Positions 49,821-57,719 of a stretch of 64,000 nt of DNA are shown piece by piece. Position 1 is the stretch's first letter; each line of letters opens with the position of its first letter. The notes beneath the pieces were generated by a model. That model was not told the origin of the DNA and ran no database searches. It was given only the letters and a program-made list of their open reading frames with translations. Made by a program: the position numbers and the translations under genes. Origin of the DNA: an uncultured Oscillospiraceae bacterium (lineage in GTDB: Bacteria > Bacillota > Clostridia > Oscillospirales > Oscillospiraceae); contig CAKUHB010000001.1 in the NCBI GenBank assembly GCA_934655875.1, positions 62,001 through 126,000 on the forward strand, in the 5' to 3' direction.

Positions 49821-52694
49821 TCAGAGCACCTGCATCTCAAGCTCCCCGCAGGTCTCCAGCTGCTCGCGCGGGCCGAGGACGCAGACGGTTCCCGCTTCCA
49901 GCGCCCGGCCGATCTGCACGCCGCAGACGGCCAGATCCTCCGGTCTGGCGTCCAGCATCTCGTGCCGCAGCTGGCAGCGGCTCTGCTCCGTGACATGCTT
50001 CAGAAGGCGCATATCCGAGACCGCGCCTTGCAGCCGCGGGGACAGAAGCGGCTCGGCGTCGCTGATGGCGCCGATGATATTGACGTCCAGCGGCGTTCCC
50101 TCCGCCGCCTGCGCGCGCAGATAGTCCGCCGTCTGGCCAATGGTGCGCAGCGAGCGCGCGCAGTCCGGATCGCGGTAGGTATACGCGCTGACAAGCCCCG
50201 TCTCACGCACCAGAAGGCCGGTGCCATATGCGCCGCCCTGCACGCGGATCTCGTTCCAGAAATGGCCGAGGGACGCGACGTGGCAGGCAATGCGCATCTG
50301 CCCGCAGTATTCCCCTTCTGCGGCATGCAGATCGCCGCAGGCTGCGGCAAACGATACATCCGACGGAATAATGATCCCTTCGCGCTTTGCCTGCAAGCAG
50401 CGGGCCTTCTGCGCAGGTCCTGCCGGCTGACCGGTGGGAAGCTCCGCGTCCAGCGTGCCGGTGACGGTCTCCGCCGCCTTTTTCGTGCCGGTCACAGAAC
50501 AGAGCAGGCGCGCTTTTACAAACAGCCGCTCCGTAAGCGTCTGCAAGGTATGGATCAGCGCTTCGGCGCGCGCATCAAAGTCCTGCTCCAGCGCGCGCAG
50601 CCAGCGGTAATAGGCGATGCCGCCGCAAAGCTCCGTGCAGGCGCTGGCCGGACTGAGCGCCGCGCAGGCGCGGATCATGGCAAAGGACGAGCCGGAGCCG
50701 ACGATCTGCTGCTGTAGGCTCTCGCGCAGTTGACGGATCAGCTCCAGAAGCCGGGCCTTGTCCGTGAAGTCCGTCTTCGTCAGGATCTCTGCGCTCAGGC
50801 GCATGGCTTCCGGCAGCTTCGTCTCCAGCGCGCTGCACGAGACCGCAGCGAACAGCCGGTATTCCTGCGACGACTGATATTTTGTGCACGGCATCAGGCT
50901 GACAGAGAAGCTGCCGAGCAGCAGCCGCAGCTGCTTTTGCAGCTCCAGCGCGTCCATTTCCTGCGTCGGCAGCTGGGACAAGATCGCGCACAGCAGCGAC
51001 GCATACGGAAGCTCCTCCTCGGACAGATCGTCCGCGGCAAAATAGAAAACCGGATAGGCAATGCCGTCCGTCGGCAGCTCGTGCAGAAGGAGCGTCCCGT
51101 TCTGCTCGATCGCAATTGGCAGCTCGGCCGGCTCACGCGGGATATCGGAAAGGCGGATGTGCGGGATGGTCTGCAAGGCTTCCGGGCTGTCCGGCTCCTG
51201 CTGCATCTGCGCGAGCGTCTGCTGCTGTGCGACTATGTCCGCGCGCATCTGCGGCGTCATTCCCTCCAGAATGGCTTGCAGCTGTGCCTGACTGCGCGCC
51301 TGCCGCTCTGCGCCGCAGGTCTCGGACGGCTGCATCCGGATCTCCGCCGTATGCGGATTTTCCAGCAGCAGCTCACGCAGGAGCGCCTCAAAATATCCGT
51401 CCTCGATGGCCGCGTGCAGGCGCTCAAACACCGCGCCGAAGCTCAGCCGGGCAGCGGGATCGCCGTCATAGAGCCAGCTGGACAGGATCTCAAACATAAA
51501 GACCAGTCCGCGCGGCATCGTCCCGTAATCGCGCTCACGCAGGCGGAACTCGAAGCTCGCGAGCGACGCTTCCAGCTGCGCGTGATCCAGACCGTTCTCG
51601 GCCAGCGCCGTCAGCGTTTCCTGGATCGTCCGGTCGATCTCCGGCAGATCCTCCTGCCGGAAATTCTGCACTTGCAGCACCAGCATGGGCTGCATCAGCT
51701 CGTCGTCGCAGACAAGACTCACATCCTCGGCCAGATCCTTTTCCAGCACGGCGCGGCACAGCGGCGCATGATTGCTGCCGCAGAGCACGTCGCAGAGGAT
51801 CTGCGCGGCAAAGATTTTCTCATCGTCGGCTTGGCCGAGCACATAGCCGCGGCCAAGCTTCATGCGCTCCGCCAGCGGCTCTCCGGCCGGGAGCTGGTAT
51901 TCGATGGTCTGCGGCGGCGGGCATACCGGCGGCTGCGGACGGATCTGCGTATCCGGGCAGATGGCCGTAAAGCCTGCCAAATATGTATCCAGCAGCCGCA
52001 GGCACGCGTCCAGATCGATGCTGCCGTCCAGCAGCAGATACGAATTGGACGGATGATAAAACCGTCTGTGCGCGGCGGTAAACGTCTCGTAGCTCAGGCT
52101 GGGGATCGACTCCGGGTCGCCGCCGGATACGAACCGGTACGGCGTATCCGGGAAGATCGCGCGCGTCAGCGCGTTGGCCAGCAGCGTATCCGGATCTGCG
52201 AACGCGCCCTTCATCTCGTTGAGCACAACGCCGCTCTGGGTCAGCTTCCCGTCGTGCAGCTCATAGTGCCAGCCCTCCTGCCGGAAGATCTCCGGCTTGT
52301 CATAGATGCGCGGGAAAAAGACCGCGTCCAGATAGACGCGCATCAGATTCAGGAAATCCTGATCGTTGCGGCTGGAGACCGGGTAGCACGTCTTGTCCGG
52401 GTAGGTCAGCGCGTTGAGGAAGGTATTGAGCGAGCCCTTCATCAGCTCGACAAACGGCTCCTTGACCGGATAATCCCGCGAGCCGCAGAGGACGGAATGC
52501 TCCAGAATATGAAACACGCCGGAATCGTCAAACGGAAGCGTCCGGAATGCGGCGCAGAACGATTTGTTTTCATCCCTGCGCTCCAGCCAGCAGAGCCGCG
52601 CGCCGGAAGCTGCGTGAAGGTACTCGTGCAGCGTCGCGTCCAGCTCTTCGATGCGCCGCGCGCGCGTACAGGTAAAGCCGTGCAGAACGGTCAT
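49821..52694 (-). CDS. M16C-family metallopeptidase (presequence protease/PreP-like)
   Basis: 957 residues from the ATG at 52694 (AAAAGGAG site); the longer frame crosses a repeat element and is discarded. The inverted zinc motif HILEH is at 62-66, with a later Glu in VVLNEMKGAF as third ligand. The chain has the four M16 domains in one polypeptide, with an RGLVFMFEILSSWLYDGDP segment in the middle, as in PreP and falcilysin-type enzymes. These degrade short peptides in a closed chamber, probably in the cytoplasm here since no signal peptide is present. Confidence 0.88.
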   Translation of the reverse strand: MTVLHGFTCTRARRIEELDATLHEYLHAASGARLCWLERRDENKSFCAAFRTLPFDDSGVFHILEHSVLCGSRDYPVKEPFVELMKGSLNTFLNALTYPDKTCYPVSSRNDQDFLNLMRVYLDAVFFPRIYDKPEIFRQEGWHYELHDGKLTQSGVVLNEMKGAFADPDTLLANALTRAIFPDTPYRFVSGGDPESIPSLSYETFTAAHRRFYHPSNSYLLLDGSIDLDACLRLLDTYLAGFTAICPDTQIRPQPPVCPPPQTIEYQLPAGEPLAERMKLGRGYVLGQADDEKIFAAQILCDVLCGSNHAPLCRAVLEKDLAEDVSLVCDDELMQPMLVLQVQNFRQEDLPEIDRTIQETLTALAENGLDHAQLEASLASFEFRLRERDYGTMPRGLVFMFEILSSWLYDGDPAARLSFGAVFERLHAAIEDGYFEALLRELLLENPHTAEIRMQPSETCGAERQARSQAQLQAILEGMTPQMRADIVAQQQTLAQMQQEPDSPEALQTIPHIRLSDIPREPAELPIAIEQNGTLLLHELPTDGIAYPVFYFAADDLSEEELPYASLLCAILSQLPTQEMDALELQKQLRLLLGSFSVSLMPCTKYQSSQEYRLFAAVSCSALETKLPEAMRLSAEILTKTDFTDKARLLELIRQLRESLQQQIVGSGSSFAMIRACAALSPASACTELCGGIAYYRWLRALEQDFDARAEALIHTLQTLTERLFVKARLLCSVTGTKKAAETVTGTLDAELPTGQPAGPAQKARCLQAKREGIIIPSDVSFAAACGDLHAAEGEYCGQMRIACHVASLGHFWNEIRVQGGAYGTGLLVRETGLVSAYTYRDPDCARSLRTIGQTADYLRAQAAEGTPLDVNIIGAISDAEPLLSPRLQGAVSDMRLLKHVTEQSRCQLRHEMLDARPEDLAVCGVQIGRALEAGTVCVLGPREQLETCGELEMQVL

Positions 52695-52815
52695 AGTATG
52701 CTCCTTTTCTGCCCCAGCGGGCATTGGATTTGCTTTTATTCTAGCACAATCCGACTGCTTCTGCAATGGCAGGGCAAGGCAGAAAAATCCGCCCCGCCGG
52801 AAGGCGCGGGCATCT

Positions 52816-52933
52816 CTTGCCTCTCCCTCTGGGAGAGGTGGCTGAGCGAAGCGAAGACGGAGAGGGTAAACCGTGACTGCCAAGTGCCCTCTCAGTCGCC
52901 TGCGGCGACAGCTCTCCCGGAGGGATAGCCAAG
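52816..52933. mobile_element. 118-bp MITE-like element with imperfect terminal inverted repeats
   Basis: The left end CTTGCCTCTCCCTCTGGGAG and the right end (reverse of CTTGGCTATCCCTCCGGGAG) are about 27-bp imperfect inverted repeats. The interior holds CTGAGCGAAGCGAAG and GTCGCCTGCGGCGAC. No gene. It lies between the M16 gene start and the psuG terminator and accounts for most of the gap 52695-52991. Confidence 0.55.
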
Positions 52934-52950
52934 GGCGTTGGCATGAGAAA

Positions 52951-52978
52951 TGGAGCGTATCGGTATCGATACGCTCCA
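52951..52978 (-). terminator. Terminator after psuG
   Basis: Perfect 12-bp stem TGGAGCGTATCG/CGATACGCTCCA, 4-base loop, then TTTCTC on the minus strand. Confidence 0.78.
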
Positions 52979-52991
52979 TGGGGATCTCAAA

Positions 52992-53912
52992 TCAGTTCAT
53001 CTTCGCATACGCGACGGCGATCTTGCTTGCCGCGTGGGCGTTGTTGTAGGCCAGCTCGAGGTTGGCGGCGAAGGACTTGCCCTCGGTCATATCCTTGATG
53101 TGGGCCAGCAGGTACGGCGTGATGGCCTTGCCGTGGATATGCTCGGCGTTCGCCTGTGCAACAGCCTTGTCGATGATGCCGTTCATGTAGGCGGGATCCA
53201 TCGCGTACTGCTCGGGGATCGGGTTGCCGACAACGGCGCCGCCCTTGAGACCGATGTCCCATTTGGCCTTCATGATCCTGGCGACGGTCTCTTCGTCCTG
53301 GCAGTTGTAGTCCAGCTTGAAGCCGGAGGTACGGCAGTAGAAGGCCGGCAGCTCATCCGTGCGCAGACCGAGAACGGGGACGCCCTGCGTCTCCAGATAC
53401 TCAAGCGTCAGGCCGAGATCCAGAATGCTCTTTGCGCCCGCGCAGACGACGCAGACAGGCGTGTTGGCCAGCTCCTGCAAGTCGGCGGAGATATCCATGG
53501 TCTTTTCCGCGCCGCGATGCACGCCGCCGATACCGCCGGTGGCGAAGAAGCGGATGCCCGCCATGGAAGCAATGATCATCGTGGTGGCGACGGTCGTCGC
53601 ACCGGTCTGGCCGGTCGCCAGATAGACGGCCACGTCGCGGCGGCTGACCTTGCCGACGCCCTCGGCCTTGCACATGACGAGCAGCTCGTCGGCGTTCAGG
53701 CCGACCTTCAGCTTGCCGCCGATGATGGCGGTCGTCGCGGGGATGGCGCCCTCGGCGCGGACGATCTCTTCGACCTTATGTGCAAACTCCACGTTCTGCG
53801 GATAGGGCATGCCGTGGCTGAGAATGGTGGACTCCAGCGCGACGACGGGCTTACCGGCAGCGATGGCTTCCTGGATTTCCGGGGTAATGGACAGATAATC
53901 TTTCAGATTCAT
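52992..53912 (-). CDS. psuG: Pseudouridine-5'-phosphate glycosidase
   Basis: 306 residues from the ATG at 53912 (AAGGAG site). It carries PsuG hallmarks: ALESTILSHGMPYPQN, the catalytic-Lys region KVSRRDVA, a GATTVATTM loop and FATGGIGGVHRGAE. The enzyme splits pseudouridine 5'-phosphate into uracil and ribose 5-phosphate. It follows the kinase gene by 32 bases, forming the two-step pseudouridine catabolic operon psuK-psuG. Confidence 0.94.
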   Translation of the reverse strand: MNLKDYLSITPEIQEAIAAGKPVVALESTILSHGMPYPQNVEFAHKVEEIVRAEGAIPATTAIIGGKLKVGLNADELLVMCKAEGVGKVSRRDVAVYLATGQTGATTVATTMIIASMAGIRFFATGGIGGVHRGAEKTMDISADLQELANTPVCVVCAGAKSILDLGLTLEYLETQGVPVLGLRTDELPAFYCRTSGFKLDYNCQDEETVARIMKAKWDIGLKGGAVVGNPIPEQYAMDPAYMNGIIDKAVAQANAEHIHGKAITPYLLAHIKDMTEGKSFAANLELAYNNAHAASKIAVAYAKMN

Positions 53913-53944
53913 ATGAATAACTCCTTTCAGATGGGTATACAAAC

Positions 53945-54889
53945 TCAGATCCTGTGCGCTTCCAGAATGTCTTCCAGCAAAGAAACGCTCATATTCGGAT
54001 TGATGGTTCTCTCGTGCGACAGCGCGGCGATCCCCGCCGCCATGGCAAAGTCCAGCGTCTTTTCCACGCTCCAGCCGTTCAGCGTGGCATAGAGCATGGC
54101 GGCGGCAAACGAGTCACCCGCGCCGGACGCGTTGACCATCTGCTTGACCGGGCGGAGCTTCCGCCGCAGGACAAGGCCGGTATGATCCATATAGAAGCAG
54201 CCCTCCGCACCAAGGCTGACGAACAGCCGCTTCAGGCCCTTCTCGATGAGCTGCGCGCCTGCGCGCCGCAGATCCTCGTCCGACCGGATCTCCATTCCGG
54301 CCAGAATTTCAAGCTCCATGCGGTTGGGCTTGACCGTGTGGACGCGGCCGATGTACGGAGCCAGCACGCGCGCATACGCGCACGAGACCGGATCGGCGGA
54401 AACGACCTGCTCCGGCGTGCACAGATCCAGCAGCTGCAAAAACGCAGTCTCGCCCATGCAGGGGTCGGTCGTGATGATCTTCGCGCCCTGAATGAGTTCC
54501 TTCTGCGACTGCAAATAGGACTGCGGCATGTGCTCCTGAATGATGCGCATGTCGGACATGCCGATCAGCATATCGCCGTCGGCGTCCAGAATGGACAGGT
54601 AGATGGACGAACCGACGCCCGAAACGCGGTTCAGATAGGAGATATCGATGCCCGCTTCCTGGCAGGACTGGCAGATGAAGCTGCCGAATGCATCGTCGCC
54701 GACGCAGGACAGAAGCTTCACATCCGCGCCCAGCCGCGCGAGATTCTCGCACACGTTGCGCGTCACGCCGCCCGCGGACAGGCTGATGTGGCCGGGATTG
54801 GAGTCCCGCAGATGGATCGGTGCGCACGACGCGCCGTTGAGATCCAGATTGGCGCCGCCGACGCCGACAATGTACGGTTTTTTCTCCAT
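53945..54889 (-). CDS. psuK: PfkB-family carbohydrate kinase, probable pseudouridine kinase
   Basis: 314 residues from the ATG at 54889. PfkB motifs: GGANLDLNG at the N-terminus, SAGGVTRNVCENLARLG (substrate site) and NASGAGDSFAAAML near the C-terminus with the catalytic Asp. Upstream of psuG by 32 bases, so it most likely phosphorylates pseudouridine to pseudouridine 5'-phosphate. No helix-turn-helix is fused at the N-terminus, unlike some clostridial PfkB regulators. Confidence 0.9.
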   Translation of the reverse strand: MEKKPYIVGVGGANLDLNGASCAPIHLRDSNPGHISLSAGGVTRNVCENLARLGADVKLLSCVGDDAFGSFICQSCQEAGIDISYLNRVSGVGSSIYLSILDADGDMLIGMSDMRIIQEHMPQSYLQSQKELIQGAKIITTDPCMGETAFLQLLDLCTPEQVVSADPVSCAYARVLAPYIGRVHTVKPNRMELEILAGMEIRSDEDLRRAGAQLIEKGLKRLFVSLGAEGCFYMDHTGLVLRRKLRPVKQMVNASGAGDSFAAAMLYATLNGWSVEKTLDFAMAAGIAALSHERTINPNMSVSLLEDILEAHRI

Positions 54890-54965
54890 GCAAACGCCCC
54901 CTGTTTTCTGGTGAAATTGTATCATAGCGAATCGGAACGAAAAAGTCAAGAGGGAAAAATAAAAG

Positions 54966-54992
54966 CCGGGCGCGCCTTTTGGGCGCGCCCGG
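54966..54992 (-). terminator. Terminator of the purine permease gene
   Basis: 11-bp stem CCGGGCGCGCC/GGCGCGCCCGG with a 5-base loop, followed on the minus strand by CTTTTATTTTT. Confidence 0.88.
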
Positions 54993-55004
54993 TGCGGAGC
55001 TTTT

Positions 55005-56408
55005 TCAGCGGGTGAGGAAGAACATGAGGGCGAAGAGGATCGTGATGACCCAGGTGCCGGCGTTGACTTCCTTGATCTTGCCGGTGAAGATCTTGATGAA
55101 GACGTAGGAGATCAGGCCGAATGCGATGCCGTAAGAGATGTTGTAGGTCAGCGGCATGAACGCGACGGTCATGAAGCCCGGAACAGCGGCTGCGGGATCG
55201 TCCCAGTCGATGGAGCGGACGTTCGCCATCATGAGAACGCCGACGTAGATGAGAGCCGCGGCGCAGGCGTAGGTCGGGATGAGCTGCGCGACAGGCGCGA
55301 GGAACATCGCGATGAAGAACAGAGCCGCGGTCGCCATGGAAGCAAGACCGGTGCGGCCGCCCTCGGCAACACCTGCGGAGGACTCGACGAACGTGGTGAC
55401 GGTGGAGGTGCCGCAGACGGCGCCGCAGCAGGTGGCGACAGCGTCAGCCAGCATGGCCTTGTCCATGTTGGGGACATTGCCGTCCTTGGTCAGCATGTTG
55501 CCGGCTGCGCATGCGCCGTACAGCGTGCCGAGGGTATCGAACATGTCGACCATGCAGAATGCCAGCATGGTGGTGAGGAACATGACGATGAAGTTGCTCA
55601 TGCCATGCTCAGCAATGTACGGGCTGAAGTCAAAGCCTTCCGTGAAGACCTTGCCGAACGCCTGCGTGCCGAAGTCCTTGAACGCACCGAAGAAGTCGGA
55701 GGACAGGTTGGGCGCAACAGCAGTCGCATAGAAGTCGGGGATGGTGATAAGGCCGATGACGTAGTAGAGAACCGCGCCGCCGAGCATGCCCCACAGGACA
55801 GCGCCCTTGACCTTCTTCTTGGACATGGCGCCGATGGCGAAGACCGCGATGATCGTCAGGAGCATCGGGAAGATGGTCGCCCAGGTGGCGGTGCCGGAGA
55901 AGACGTTGAAGGAAGCGAGGTTGACGAGGGTCGCGCCGTCGTCAACGACGATACCGGCGTTCTGCAGGCCGATGAAGGCGATGAACAGGCCGATGCCGGC
56001 GGAGATCGCCGTCTTGACAGCTGCCGGGATGGCGTCGAAGATCATCTTGCGCAGGCCGGTGACGGTCAGCAGGACGAACACGATGCCGTCAACGAGGACG
56101 AGCACGAGGGCGTTCGCATAGCTCAGGCCGAAGGTGAAGCAGACAGTGTAGACGAAGAATGCGTTCAGACCCATGCCGGAAGCCTGCGCGAGCGGCAGGT
56201 TCGACAGCAGGCCGATGAGGACCGTGCCGATGACGGCGGAGATGGCGGTCGCAATGTAGATCGCGCCGTAGCTCACGGTGCCGAGACTGGAGAACATGCC
56301 GGCATTGACCATCAGAATGTAGGCCATTGCCATGAACGTCGTGACACCGGCCATGATCTCGGTGCGGACGGTCGAGCCATGCTCCTTGACCTTGAAGAAG
56401 TTGCTCAT
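55005..56408 (-). CDS. NCS2/AzgA-family purine permease
   Basis: 467 residues from the ATG at 56408 (GAAGGAAGG site); the longer frame crosses the promoter. About twelve to fourteen helices with the AzgA motifs TEIMAGVTTFMAMAYI, QASGMGLNAFF, VDMFDTLGTL and GTSTVTTFVESSAGVAEGGRTGL. The family imports adenine, hypoxanthine or guanine. It is divergent from a phosphoribosyltransferase gene, which fits purine salvage; the pseudouridine genes downstream lie beyond its terminator and the uracil specificity of other NCS2 members is not supported here. Confidence 0.9.
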   Translation of the reverse strand: MSNFFKVKEHGSTVRTEIMAGVTTFMAMAYILMVNAGMFSSLGTVSYGAIYIATAISAVIGTVLIGLLSNLPLAQASGMGLNAFFVYTVCFTFGLSYANALVLVLVDGIVFVLLTVTGLRKMIFDAIPAAVKTAISAGIGLFIAFIGLQNAGIVVDDGATLVNLASFNVFSGTATWATIFPMLLTIIAVFAIGAMSKKKVKGAVLWGMLGGAVLYYVIGLITIPDFYATAVAPNLSSDFFGAFKDFGTQAFGKVFTEGFDFSPYIAEHGMSNFIVMFLTTMLAFCMVDMFDTLGTLYGACAAGNMLTKDGNVPNMDKAMLADAVATCCGAVCGTSTVTTFVESSAGVAEGGRTGLASMATAALFFIAMFLAPVAQLIPTYACAAALIYVGVLMMANVRSIDWDDPAAAVPGFMTVAFMPLTYNISYGIAFGLISYVFIKIFTGKIKEVNAGTWVITILFALMFFLTR

Positions 56409-56438
56409 AGAAAAAAATCCTTCCTTTCTTTTCTTGGC

Positions 56439-56465
56439 GGCGTCCTGAAAGATTTTCAGGACGCC
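56439..56465 (-). promoter_or_regulatory. Leader hairpin of the purine permease mRNA
   Basis: Perfect 12-bp stem GGCGTCCTGAAA/TTTCAGGACGCC with a 3-base loop, no U-tract, 30 bases before the ATG. No purine riboswitch consensus is seen. Confidence 0.55.
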
Positions 56466-56483
56466 TGACTTTCTGACAAGGTG

Positions 56484-56512
56484 ATTATAAAAGAAAGCCG
56501 CCTTAAAAACAA
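56484..56512 (-). promoter_or_regulatory. Promoter of the purine permease gene
   Basis: On the minus strand TTGTTT (56507-56512), 17-base spacer, perfect TATAAT (56484-56489). Confidence 0.72.
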
Positions 56513-56611
56513 GAGGTACCACCAACAAAAAGTTCACAGAAAATTCACGGAACTGCACAAAAATCGCATTTTGTTCGCCGATGGCGAAAATATAACAATT
56601 TGCATAAGGAA

Positions 56612-56640
56612 TTGACAACCGCGGCCGCCGGAAGTATAAT
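56612..56640 (+). promoter_or_regulatory. Promoter of the phosphoribosyltransferase gene
   Basis: Perfect TTGACA (56612-56617), 17-base spacer, perfect TATAAT (56635-56640). Confidence 0.87.
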
Positions 56641-56686
56641 ATTTATCTGGAAAAACGCGACAAGCGCATGAAGGAGAACGTTCTGC

Positions 56687-57244
56687 ATGAAATATAAGAT
56701 GAACATCGCGGGTCTGGACCGCGAGCTTCCGCTGTGTAAGGTATCGGACGATCTGTACATCGGTGCATTCGTCATGTTCGGCGACGCGGAGATCACCGTC
56801 GCCTGCGCGCGCGAGCTGCTGGCCCGCGCGCCCAAGGACTATGATTACCTGCTGACCGCCGAAGCCAAGAGCATCCCGCTCATTCACGAGATGGCCCGTC
56901 AGTCCGGCGCGAGCGAATACTTTGTCGCCCGCAAGGGGCTCAAGGTCTACCTGACCAATCCCCTGCACGTGACCGTCCGCTCCATCACGACCCAGCACGA
57001 CCAGGACCTCTACCTGTCCGGCGAGGAAGCCGATAAAATCAGGGGCAAGAAGATCCTTATCGTCGACGACGTCATCTCCACCGGCGAATCTCTGCACGCA
57101 CTGGAGGATTTGGTCGAGAAGGCAGGCGGCACCGTCGCCGGCCGCATGGCCGTCCTGGCCGAGGGCGAGGCGCAGAACCGCCCGGACATCACCTACCTTG
57201 GCAAGCTCCCCGTCTTCAACGCCGACGGCACCGTGAAGGCGTAA
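56687..57244 (+). CDS. Phosphoribosyltransferase (adenine phosphoribosyltransferase-like)
   Basis: 185 residues. The PRPP-binding motif ILIVDDVISTGES lies near residue 125, with the family's FVARKGLKVYL segment near 79-89. It resembles APRT-like proteins of Firmicutes, shorter than regulatory PurR and lacking a DNA-binding domain. It would convert a purine base and PRPP to a nucleotide. Divergent from a purine permease gene, in keeping with base uptake and salvage. Base specificity is not shown by the sequence. Confidence 0.83.
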   Translation: MKYKMNIAGLDRELPLCKVSDDLYIGAFVMFGDAEITVACARELLARAPKDYDYLLTAEAKSIPLIHEMARQSGASEYFVARKGLKVYLTNPLHVTVRSITTQHDQDLYLSGEEADKIRGKKILIVDDVISTGESLHALEDLVEKAGGTVAGRMAVLAEGEAQNRPDITYLGKLPVFNADGTVKA

Positions 57245-57302
57245 CGCAGCACCGAGACAAAGCTGCCAATGTCTGTTCTTTGCCGAAGACCTTCTGGTTT
57301 GT

Positions 57303-57472
57303 CTGTAGGGGACGATGCCTATCTTCGGCGCTAAGAGCCGCGCTGCGCGCGGTTGCGCCTCGAAACTAGCCTGCGGGCGTCGCATCGTCCCGGCGAAACA
57401 AGCCGATTTCACGAAGGCTTACGGCAAATTCGTAACCGCTACAGCGGGACGATGTGGGCATCGTCCCCTACA
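57303..57472 (+). repeat. Miniature repeat, copy B (170 bp)
   Basis: TGTAGGGG at the left, CCCCTACA at the right, with self-pairing ends (GGGACGATG/CATCGTCCC). Inverted relative to copy A at 41424-41590. A 97-residue open frame across it repeats a frame in copy A (MPIFGAKSRAARGCASKLAC) but has no RBS and reads as repeat sequence. Confidence 0.8.
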
Positions 57473-57524
57473 CGGCCAGTACGCATCACGTACTGCTCTA
57501 CAAAAAGCGCCCCCTTTCTCAGTC

Positions 57525-57563
57525 AAAATCTCCCATGATGCCGCTGGCATCATGGGAGATTTT
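57525..57563 (+). terminator. Terminator downstream of the phosphoribosyltransferase gene
   Basis: Perfect 18-bp stem AAAATCTCCCATGATGCC with its inverse, 3-base loop, then TT. It lies 280 bases beyond the gene, after the miniature repeat, suggesting the repeat inserted between gene and terminator. Confidence 0.85.
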
Positions 57564-57634
57564 TTATTGTATGCCCGCTTCCGGATCCCTGCAAGTGTCA
57601 ATTTTTGACGAAAGCGGAACGGAAAATCTGTTCA

Positions 57635-57693
57635 GGTTTCCATATGGCGAAATTCTCCGGTTATGTTACAATAATAACGTTGTTATGGAAACC
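57635..57693. promoter_or_regulatory. Paired operator-like repeats before the GH13 gene
   Basis: GGTTTCCATA (57635-57644) and its exact inverse TATGGAAACC (57684-57693), centres 49 bases apart, flank a TACAAT -10-like box (57667-57672) without a recognisable -35. This suggests regulator-dependent control. Confidence 0.5.
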
Positions 57694-57719
57694 AATTTGG
57701 AGGATATGGGAGAACTTGC

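Noticed and set aside
56409..56686. Purine riboswitch before the purine permease
   Set aside because: The conserved aptamer core (three-way junction sequence) is absent; only one simple hairpin is present.
57315..57608. Small frame with the same N-terminus in copies A and B of the miniature repeat
   Set aside because: Similarity follows the repeat DNA, not protein selection; no RBS, and copy C destroys the frame.
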